Assembly (NCBI RefSeq): GCF_004328625.1
Contig: NZ_CP032229.1
Location: 2,604,001 to 2,668,000, forward strand
From: Streptomyces seoulensis
Lineage (GTDB): Bacteria > Actinomycetota > Actinomycetes > Streptomycetales > Streptomycetaceae
Direction: 5' to 3'
Length of the DNA stretch: 64,000 nt
Shown here: positions 43,019 to 49,881 of the stretch, one piece after another
Numbering within the stretch: position 1 is the first letter of the stretch
Layout of the letters: each line of letters opens with the position of its first letter
Program-made: the position numbers and the translations under genes
The notes under the pieces: generated by a model
Told to the model about the DNA's origin: nothing
The model's database searches: none
What the model saw: the letters and a program-made list of their open reading frames with translations, nothing else

Positions 43019-43758
43019 GCATGCGCAGGCGTCCGCGGCTGTATTTCAGCCTTCGCAGCCCGTACAGCTGGATGGCGGTGGACCAGCTGGAGCGCCGATT
43101 CCCGCGGGCCACCGAGCTGATCGACTACTACCCGTTCTGGGAGCCCGAACCCCAGCTGGGCCAGGCACTCCACGACCGGGGCGCCGAGGTGCTGTACACG
43201 CCGATGAGCAAGGCGAAGCACCTCTACATGCTCGGGGACATCAAGCGGACGGCGGCCCGGTTCGGCTATCCGCTGGTGTGGCCGGTGGACCAGCTGGGGC
43301 AGGAGTGGGAGCTGCCGCACCTGGCCTGGCTGGCGGCCCGGCGCCGAGGCGAGGAACACGTCCTGTACCGGGCGCTCGTCCAGGCGCGCTGGCACCGCGG
43401 GGAACGCATCTACGACGAGGACGTGTTCATCAGGACCGCCGACGCGGCCGGGCTCGACGGTGCCGCACTGCGTGCCGCCGAGTTCGATCCGGAGATCAGG
43501 GCGGAAGCGGTGGATGTCCTCGAGGCGGCGTGGGAGGACGACATTTTCGGATTCCCCTACTTCCGCATCGGCCGGGAACGGCTCTGGGGCCTGGACCGGC
43601 TCGACGAGTTCGTCACGGCCCTGGAGACGGTGTTCGGCGACGTCTCCTCCCCCGAGGCGGCGCGGGCCGTCGAGACCGATCCGCTGGATGGCGTACCAGC
43701 CCGGCTCGCCGGCCGGATCGGCGCGTACGACCGGGACACGGCGGGCGGCTGCGGCTGA
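43015..43758 (+). CDS. DsbA-like isomerase (2-hydroxychromene-2-carboxylate isomerase family)
   Basis: A 247-residue thioredoxin-fold protein of the DSBA/HCCA isomerase group. LYFSLRSPYSWMAVDQLE replaces the CxxC of true DsbA with SPYS, as in glutathione-dependent isomerases, and FGFPYFRIGRERLWGLDRL is the conserved C-terminal block. Such proteins occur in several polyene and cinnamoyl-lipid type II PKS clusters, where double-bond isomerisation is suspected. It overlaps the hydrolase stop by 4 bases. Confidence 0.8.
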   Translation: MSMRRRPRLYFSLRSPYSWMAVDQLERRFPRATELIDYYPFWEPEPQLGQALHDRGAEVLYTPMSKAKHLYMLGDIKRTAARFGYPLVWPVDQLGQEWELPHLAWLAARRRGEEHVLYRALVQARWHRGERIYDEDVFIRTADAAGLDGAALRAAEFDPEIRAEAVDVLEAAWEDDIFGFPYFRIGRERLWGLDRLDEFVTALETVFGDVSSPEAARAVETDPLDGVPARLAGRIGAYDRDTAGGCG

Positions 43759-43812
43759 CCTGCGTGGCACCGCACCTCAATGACCCGGTTCAACCCACAC
43801 GGAGAGAAAGAC

Positions 43813-44808
43813 ATGGACGGCATCGACAACCCGGGCAAAAGGCTGCGCTCGGTCAGCGGCTCCCCGCACACGCGGCTGCTCGGCCTGGGCAGCGCCCTGC
43901 CCGACCGGGTGGTGTCCAATCACGATCTGGCAGCTGTGCTCGACACGAGCGACGAATGGATCCGGACCAGGGTCGGCATCGTCCATCGCCGCTACGCCGG
44001 TCCCGAGACCTCGGTCGCGGACCTCGCCGTGGAGGCGGGCGGCAAAGCCCTGGCCGATGCGGGGCTCGATCCGTCCGGCGTGGACACCGTCATCGTGGCG
44101 ACCTGCACGATGCCCGCCCCGATCCCGAACGCCGCCGCACAGGTGGCCGACCGGATCGGTATCCGCGCCGGCGGGGCGTTCGACCTCAACGCGGCCTGCG
44201 CGGGCTTCTGCTACGCCGTCAACACCGCGTCCGACCTCGTGCGGTCGGGCTCGGCCGGCCACGTCCTAGTGATCGGCGCGGAGAAGCTCACCGACTGGGT
44301 GAACCACTCCGACCGCAACACCGCCATCATTTTCGGCGACGGGGCCGGGGCCACGGTCGTCGGCCCGTCCGACGAGCCGCGGATCGGGCCGGTCGTATGG
44401 GGCAGCGCGGGCGACCGGGTGTCGACCGTCGGCATCTGGAACCGCACCCACATCGAGCAGGACGGGCTGTCGGTGTACCGGTGGGCGACGGAGACAGCCG
44501 CCCCGGTCGCCGCGCGCGCGGTCGAGCGGGCCGGGCTGCGGCTGTCCGACATCGACGCGCTGGTGCCGCACCAGGCCAACCTGCGGATCGTGGATTCCAT
44601 CGCCAGGCAGCTGAAGGCGGACGGGGCACGCCCCGACCTGGTGGTCGCCGACGACATCGCGGAGTCGGGCAACACCTCCTCCGCCTCGATTCCGCTCGCC
44701 CTGGACCACATGCGCGCGGCGGGGCGGATCACCAGCGGGGACATCCTGCTGCTCGTCGGATTCGGCGCAGGCCTCAGCTACGCGGCGCAGGTCGTCATCT
44801 GCCCCTGA
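43813..44808 (+). CDS. Beta-ketoacyl-ACP synthase III
   Basis: A 331-residue FabH-type enzyme that starts chains by condensing an acyl-CoA with malonyl-ACP. The catalytic residues are Cys129 (LNAACAGFCYAV), His253 (VPHQANLRIV) and Asn287 (ESGNTSSASIPL). The ATG at 43813 has GGAGAGAAAG directly upstream, better than ATG 43780. It is the last gene of the rightward operon, followed by two hairpins. The starter unit cannot be read from sequence. Confidence 0.92.
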   Translation: MDGIDNPGKRLRSVSGSPHTRLLGLGSALPDRVVSNHDLAAVLDTSDEWIRTRVGIVHRRYAGPETSVADLAVEAGGKALADAGLDPSGVDTVIVATCTMPAPIPNAAAQVADRIGIRAGGAFDLNAACAGFCYAVNTASDLVRSGSAGHVLVIGAEKLTDWVNHSDRNTAIIFGDGAGATVVGPSDEPRIGPVVWGSAGDRVSTVGIWNRTHIEQDGLSVYRWATETAAPVAARAVERAGLRLSDIDALVPHQANLRIVDSIARQLKADGARPDLVVADDIAESGNTSSASIPLALDHMRAAGRITSGDILLLVGFGAGLSYAAQVVICP

Positions 44809-44811
44809 CCG

Positions 44812-44894
44812 GGACGCCGGGGCGTCCGTACGCGGCTGGTTCTCCTCAGTGCGTTGTGGCAAAGGGAGGAGTCCCTGTTCGATGGACAGGGACT
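44812..44894 (+). terminator. Two hairpins closing the cluster
   Basis: GGACGCC-GG-GGCGTCC (44812-44827) lies 4 bp after the KAS III stop. AGTCCCTGT (44870-44878) pairs with ACAGGGACT (44886-44894). Neither has a T-tract. Confidence 0.5.
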
Positions 44895-44969
44895 TCTCGT
44901 GTGCGGGGCATGATCGCGGAGGTGTAGGGGCAGGCAGCGGACGGCTTGTCGTGGATCGAGGAGGGTGCG

Positions 44970-45225
44970 ATGCCGTCGGTGCTGGGGTTGATGGAACAGC
45001 GTGACGCGCGGGCGAGGCAGGATCTGGAGTCCTGGACGGAGGTTCTGGAGCAGGCTCAAGCCGAGGTGGATGCCGCCGCGGGAGCGAGTCGAGCGGGCCC
45101 GGGTGGGGCGTGAGGAGCTCGTGTCGGTGCTGGCCGGGGAGAGCCCGGTGAACACGCCAGTTCCCGTGCCATCTGGTGGCGAGATGGCTGCCGCCGTGGG
45201 AGCGAGCGGCCCCGGCGCGGGTTGA
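44970..45225 (+). pseudogene. Frameshifted small coiled-coil ORF beside IS110
   Basis: MPSVLGLMEQRDARARQDLE with WTEVLEQAQAEVDAAA reads into a stop at 45113. A shift to another frame at about 45075 restores RERVERARVGREELVSVLAGE and runs to 45225. It resembles small accessory ORFs that sit beside Streptomyces transposases. It is probably a broken gene of about 85 residues, from memory of similar reading frames rather than a named family. Confidence 0.4.
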
Positions 45226-45245
45226 CCTGATAGCGCCTCTGTGTG

Positions 45246-46331
45246 TCAAGCGGCATGGGCGAGGTGGTTTCGTTGGTCTCGTTTCATGATCCGGTAGACC
45301 ACGTTGGACAGGCGTCGCTTGAGGGCCCTGCGGGCCTCCGAAGGCGTCTTGCCCTCGCTGATCTTGCGGAGGTAGTAGTCCTGCCCGCGCCCGCCGTCGC
45401 GGATCTGGCAGACGGCGATGGTGTGCAGGACCGAGTTCAGCGCGCGGTTGCCGCCGGTGTTGAGCCGGTGGCGGACGTTGTTGCCGCTGGAGGCGTCCAG
45501 GGGTGCGCTGCCGGTGTAGCTGGCGAAGTGGTGCTCGGTGGGGAACCGGCTGACGTCCCCGATGTGGCCGATGACCTTCGCGGCCAGCACGGTGCCCAGG
45601 CCCGGCAGGGTGGTCAGTGTGGTGCGGGTCGCGGCGACGGCCTCGCGCATCTCGGCTTCGTTGTCCTTGACCTGCCGGTCCAGTCTGCGCAGGTCGGCCA
45701 GCAGGTCACGGGCTATGTCCCGGCGGCAGTTGTCGGTGGCCGTGACCGGCCGGATGCCCTTCATCAAGGCCGCGGCCTTGTCCGCCGACAGACCGGTGGG
45801 TGCTCCGCCGGGCAGAAGATCGCGCAGGACGGCATGCAGCCGGTTGAGAACGCGGGTGCGCTCGTGGACCAGGTCGTCCCGCCGCTCGGTCAGCAGCCGC
45901 AGGATCGTGGTCTGGTCTTCTTGGACCACGGGCCGCAGGTCGGTGCGGAAGAGAGCAACCTGGGCGACGTGGAGGGCGTCCTTGGCGTCGGTCTTCCGGT
46001 CTCCGCCGGTGGCCAGCAGCCGGGCCCGGGCCGACAGGGTCGAGGGCACGTCCACCACGTTCTCGCCGGCGGCGGCCAGCTGCTGGGCGAGGGGGCGGCC
46101 CAGGCCGCCGGCGCCCTCGACCGCGAAACGACGGTCGGGCCATTGCTCGCACCAGCGCATCAGATGGCGGAAGGTTCCGGCGTTGACGACGAATCGGCGC
46201 TGGGCCACCTGGTGGCCGGCGGCATCGACGGCGACGGCGGTGTGGGACGACTTGTGGGGATCGACACCGATCAGGATCACAGACTGCTGCCCTCGCACTC
46301 GATGAGACAGGAAAGGGAGTGCGGCGGGCAC
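45246..46331 (-). CDS. IS110-family transposase
   Basis: A 361-residue transposase with the DEDD N-terminal domain (ILIGVDPHKSSHTAVAVD, FAVEGAGGLGRPLA, RKTDAKDALHVAQVAL) and the C-terminal transposase_20 domain (LTTLPGLGTVLAAKVIGHIG, YTGSAPLDASSGN). It appears intact. The real start may be GTG 46280, just before VILIGVDPHK. A 9-bp inverted pair, CTGATAGCG (45227-45235) and CGCTATCAG (46406-46414), brackets it and may mark the element ends. Confidence 0.9.
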   Translation of the reverse strand: MPAALPFLSHRVRGQQSVILIGVDPHKSSHTAVAVDAAGHQVAQRRFVVNAGTFRHLMRWCEQWPDRRFAVEGAGGLGRPLAQQLAAAGENVVDVPSTLSARARLLATGGDRKTDAKDALHVAQVALFRTDLRPVVQEDQTTILRLLTERRDDLVHERTRVLNRLHAVLRDLLPGGAPTGLSADKAAALMKGIRPVTATDNCRRDIARDLLADLRRLDRQVKDNEAEMREAVAATRTTLTTLPGLGTVLAAKVIGHIGDVSRFPTEHHFASYTGSAPLDASSGNNVRHRLNTGGNRALNSVLHTIAVCQIRDGGRGQDYYLRKISEGKTPSEARRALKRRLSNVVYRIMKRDQRNHLAHAA

Positions 46332-46612
46332 CCTGACTTGAAGTCACTGCGTCACCTTCATGCCTCTGTCGAGCCACACCGCGCGGGTGTCGGCCGGCGG
46401 CGGCACGCTATCAGTGAGCCAGCCCGAGGGCGGCAAGGAGCACTGCGGGCCCGTGCCGACCGACACCCTGGACGCTACGGCTGCAGACCGAGCGTCTGCG
46501 GTCGATTCAACAAGTCAGGAGCCTGGAGCCGACTCGCCAAAGCGTCCCGTGACAGTCCTGTCCGTCCGACCGGCGACAGCGTGACCCCACGCTACCGACC
46601 GGAAGGAACTCC
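46332..46612. other. Gap between two IS110 elements
   Basis: 281 bases with no supported gene. They hold the right side of the first IS110 element and the left non-coding end of the second. Confidence 0.45.
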
Positions 46613-47683
46613 GTGCAGACCAGCGAGCAACCCAGGTCCGGACACGTCGTAATCGGCGTCGACACGCACAAGCACGTGCACGTCGCAGCGGTGATGGACA
46701 CCATCGGCGGAATCCTGGCCACCCTCACGATTCCCACCGACACCGGCGACTTCCAGCAACTGGCTGACTGGGCAGACTCGTTCGGTCACATTTTGGCCTT
46801 CGGAATCGAGGGCACCGGCTCCTACGGCGCCACGTTGACCTCATTCCTGCGCAGGGCTGGCCACAAGGTGGTCGAGGCCGGACGCCCGGACCGGCGGCTG
46901 CGGCGCATGAACGGAAAGTCCGACACCCTGGACGCCGAGAACGCCGCCCGCGCCGTGCTGGCCGGGTTCGCGACGGCCACGCCGAAGACCGCCGACGGCG
47001 AGGCCGAGATGATCCGCCAGCTCAAAATCGCCCATGACCAGGCCGTTGAACAGCGCGCGGCGGCAATGATCACAATCAAGGCGATACTCATCCATGCCTC
47101 GGACGCCCTGCGCCGGGAGACTGCCGGCAAGACACAGATCAGCCTGGCGCGGCAGCTGGCAGCTCTGCGTCCTCGCCGTCTGGAAGGACCCGAGGACGCA
47201 CTTCGGCACACCTTGCGGACGCTCGCCAAGCGGTGGCAGTACCTGGACGCCGAGGCCAAGGAGCTGACGAAGATGATTGGCGACCTGGTCCAGCGGGTCG
47301 CCCCGCAACTGCTCGAGCCCTTCGGTATCGGCGTGGACACGGCCGCGGAGATCCTCGTCGTGACCGGCGACAACCCCGAGCGGATCAAGTCTGAGGCCGC
47401 TCTCGCCAAGCTCGCGGGCATCGCTCCCGTGCCCACCGGCTCCGGCATGACCGGCGGCAGGCATCGCATCAACCACGGTGGCCACCGCCAGCTGAACGCT
47501 GCGATCTACAGAACCGTCATCGTCCGAATGCGGATCCACCAGCCCACGATCGACTACGTCGCCCGCCGCACAGCCGAAGGCAAGACGAAACGCGAGATCA
47601 TCAGATGCCTCAAGCGCTACGTCATCCGCGAGGTCTACCACCTGCTTCAGCCGACCCCACGGACGGCCTCCGCGGCGAGTTGA
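46613..47683 (+). CDS. IS110-family transposase, second copy type
   Basis: A 356-residue IS110 transposase clearly different from the one at 45246. VIGVDTHKHVHVAAVMD, FGIEGTGSYGATLTSFLR and KSDTLDAENAARAVL carry the DEDD residues. The C-terminal domain is at GIGVDTAAEILVVTGDNPER and LAGIAPVPTGSGMTGGRHR. The GTG at 46613 has GGAAGGAA upstream. It appears intact. Its 3' end abuts an IS3 remnant, so it seems inserted into that older element. Confidence 0.9.
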   Translation: MQTSEQPRSGHVVIGVDTHKHVHVAAVMDTIGGILATLTIPTDTGDFQQLADWADSFGHILAFGIEGTGSYGATLTSFLRRAGHKVVEAGRPDRRLRRMNGKSDTLDAENAARAVLAGFATATPKTADGEAEMIRQLKIAHDQAVEQRAAAMITIKAILIHASDALRRETAGKTQISLARQLAALRPRRLEGPEDALRHTLRTLAKRWQYLDAEAKELTKMIGDLVQRVAPQLLEPFGIGVDTAAEILVVTGDNPERIKSEAALAKLAGIAPVPTGSGMTGGRHRINHGGHRQLNAAIYRTVIVRMRIHQPTIDYVARRTAEGKTKREIIRCLKRYVIREVYHLLQPTPRTASAAS

Positions 47684-47696
47684 CAACTTTAGGAGC

Positions 47697-47885
47697 GTCA
47701 ACGCGCTGGCCGAGTCGTTCTTCGCCACCTTGAAGAACGAGCTGATCGGCGCCCAGCCCTGGCCGAGCAGGTCGGCCGCCCACACCGCATTCGAGTGGAT
47801 CGAAGGCTGGTACAACTTGCACCGACTGCACTGCAGCCTCGGTTACCGCAGTCCCGCGGACTACGAGGCAGCTCTGGCAGCCTGA
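47697..47885 (+). pseudogene. IS3-family transposase C-terminal fragment
   Basis: 63 codons ending in a stop: NALAESFFATLKNELIGAQ holds the final catalytic Glu of the rve integrase core, then FEWIEGWYNLHRLHCSLGYR with the conserved YN..R.H..LGY..P ending. The rest of the transposase is missing, cut by the IS110 element immediately to the left. Confidence 0.85.
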
Positions 47886-48302
47886 CCACCACACCGATGG
47901 TGTCCGTCAAAGCGGATCAAGCTCAGGGCACTGGCCACGGTTTGGCCGCTGGGGTCGGCACGGTGTACGTCGGCACCGGTCCCGCCCCCGCGACACTTCC
48001 CGGCTCGACGCTGGCCGACGTGCCCGTCGACGCCGGCCATGCGGCAGCGGTGGCCCTCACCACGCCCAGACGCTCCGCCATGGGAATCACTTACTGAGCT
48101 CCGTAAGTTGTTGGGTGGCCCGGGAGGGCCGGATGTGGCTGATCGGGTCTTGCCAGTCGTGGCTGCGAAGGAGTGGCCGTCCGGCTCTCCGGGGCGTCCT
48201 GGCTGCTGATTGAGATGTGCGCGCTTCGTGCGGTCGCTGATTACGGAGACAGCGGGGTGTTCCTCGGGCCGACGGCAATCCGTGCGGAACGAGGAGGGGC
48301 GG
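47886..48302. other. IS-derived spacer
   Basis: 417 bases with no supported gene. The first 30 bases (GTCCGTCAAAGCGGATCAAG) look like an IS3 right end, and the last 200 are probably the left non-coding end of an IS110-type element. In between is a short open stretch (to 48097) that I do not recognise. Confidence 0.4.
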
Positions 48303-48430
48303 ATGTGTGAGCGACAGGCCGAAGTCTGGGCAGGCATCAACGCGGGCAGGGGCCACCACTGCGCAGCGGCGGTCGACGAGGCCGGCAAAACCCTGTGGTC
48401 GAATGAGACGGAGCATGAGGACACGCCGAA
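48303..48430 (+). pseudogene. IS110-family transposase N-terminal fragment
   Basis: ATG 48303, with AGGAGGGG upstream, opens a frame with VWAGINAGRGHHCAAAVDEA, the first DEDD block of an IS110 transposase of a third type. After about 40 residues similarity stops and the rest is missing. Confidence 0.65.
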
Positions 48431-48499
48431 GCTCCGCTCCCGGGCAAGTGGCACGACGGCGTCAGTGCGACAGGTGGCGCGACGCTGTGCGCTTCCGCA

Positions 48500-48961
48500 T
48501 CAGCGGAAGGAAACCGGACCGTCGGGAAGCCAGCCTTCCACGTAGCCGGACACGAGAAGGGCCACGCCTTCGGGAGAAATCTCCTGATGCCGAGACGTCA
48601 GTTGATTGATGCCCCACATCGTGTGAGACCCGGACATCCAGCGAAAAGACGCGGCTTCCTGAGCGTTGATCCTCACGATAAGAATGCGGGAAACAGTGTG
48701 ATGGCCACGCTCCCAACAGTCCGACTCGCTCGTTTCGTGAATGCCGTAGACGGAGCCGAACCGTGGGTTCTCGATCCGGAATCGACGGGCGAGATGCCGC
48801 ACAGCCCCCTCCTGGAAGTCAACGCCCGGCTCGAGGAGGACCTGAGGGACGGTCCAGCCGTTACAGCAGCCACCACACAGCATGAGTCGATTCTCGTCAT
48901 CCAGGAGAAGCAAATAGACGCGGCGGTCGACGGCCGATGGCAGGACATGGGTGGTGTGCAT
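48500..48961 (-). CDS. Degenerate NUDIX-like hydrolase
   Basis: A 153-residue protein. RRVYLLLLDDENRLMLCGGC and NGWTVPQVLLEPGVDFQEGA resemble the start of the NUDIX fold, then the region of the NUDIX box reads EGAVRHLARRFRIENP instead of REVxEExG. The catalytic Glu residues are mostly missing and Cys residues are unusually frequent in CGGCC. A substrate-binding protein or regulator derived from a NUDIX enzyme is possible. A GCTATTCAAG motif 20 bp upstream may be its operator. Confidence 0.55.
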   Translation of the reverse strand: MHTTHVLPSAVDRRVYLLLLDDENRLMLCGGCCNGWTVPQVLLEPGVDFQEGAVRHLARRFRIENPRFGSVYGIHETSESDCWERGHHTVSRILIVRINAQEAASFRWMSGSHTMWGINQLTSRHQEISPEGVALLVSGYVEGWLPDGPVSFR

Positions 48962-48980
48962 GCATCAAGATTGACCGCCC

Positions 48981-48994
48981 GCTATTCAAGTAGC
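48981..48994. promoter_or_regulatory. GCTATTCAAGTAGC motif upstream of NUDIX-like gene
   Basis: A partly palindromic 14-mer 20 bp before the start at 48961. It matches 13 of 14 bases at 55162-55175, next to the HTH gene. Confidence 0.4.
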
Positions 48995-49098
48995 AAGACA
49001 CGTACCGCTCAAGGAGTGAACCCCCAACCGGCTCCCAGGCTGCCCGTCATCGAAACCGCCGATGGCGGGCAGACCGAAGTACACCCTTCAGCCTGTGA

Positions 49099-49881
49099 TC
49101 ACGTACGGGCCCGGCCGTAGGCTGCGCCCTCTGAACGGCCATGGGCATTTCCCGCAGGCCAAGGTTCATCGCCCGTAGGCGAGCCGTAGACGCCCTTGAG
49201 CCGCTGGGCCACTTCCTCACCGGCGAATTCACTGGCCACCGTGCACAAGCGATCGATGACGAACTGTTTGGCGTCGGGCGGCATGGTGCCGTACCACTCC
49301 GCCAGCAGATGGGCTGTCTGAACCCATGCCGCCCCCGGGGCGTAGGCGGCCACCTGCTCGGCGATCTTGGGGATGATCGTGACGGTTTGCTCGGTGACCG
49401 CCTCGGGCGACTCCAGGAGCAGCTGTGCGAGAGCGAGCGTGGGGTCCTCACGCAGCTGGTCCCGGTAGGCCGCAGCCTGGGTGATGCGCAGTTGCTTGAG
49501 TTCGGCGTCCGCCCGGGCCTGGGCTCGGACCCGGATGCGGCTCTGCGCCGCCTCAAGGTCTTCGGGCGTGACGTGGATCTGGACGAGGGCCCACGTCACG
49601 CTGACTCCCTCGCTGGGCAAGCGGGCCGGCCGGCCCAGGCGTGCGTTGGCTCGCTCCTGCAGCGCGGTGGGCGACAGGATCGAGAAGCCCGCCGCCAGCT
49701 TGGTGATGTCATCGATCACGTGGGAGGCCGCGGCGGCGGCTGGCGCGTAGTGCCGGCGGCCTCGCCGGCGCCATTGCCCCTGTACGTGCACCGCGAAGCG
49801 GAAGCCCTCGTCAGCACTCGCGGCGGTGAAGTCCACGTGGAACTGGCCTCGGCGCATTGACCAGGGCCAGGCTCTAGTCAC
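49099..49881 (-). CDS. SPFH/band-7-like protein, third gene of unknown operon
   Basis: A 260-residue protein. A beta-rich N-terminal part (GQFHVDFTAASADEGFRFAV) leads to a helical stretch (VIDDITKLAAGFSILSPTAL), then VSVTWALVQIHVTPEDLEAA followed by a long charged helix (RIRVRAQARADAELKQLRIT). This order resembles SPFH (band-7) domains, but the match is by pattern only. The GTG at 49881 overlaps the stop of the 768-residue gene by 8 bases, so the two are translationally coupled. No membrane segment is seen. Confidence 0.6.
   Translation of the reverse strand: MTRAWPWSMRRGQFHVDFTAASADEGFRFAVHVQGQWRRRGRRHYAPAAAAASHVIDDITKLAAGFSILSPTALQERANARLGRPARLPSEGVSVTWALVQIHVTPEDLEAAQSRIRVRAQARADAELKQLRITQAAAYRDQLREDPTLALAQLLLESPEAVTEQTVTIIPKIAEQVAAYAPGAAWVQTAHLLAEWYGTMPPDAKQFVIDRLCTVASEFAGEEVAQRLKGVYGSPTGDEPWPAGNAHGRSEGAAYGRART

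Noticed and set aside
48500..48961. Functional NUDIX hydrolase
   Set aside because: The catalytic RExxEExG pattern is not intact, so only a NUDIX-like fold is claimed.
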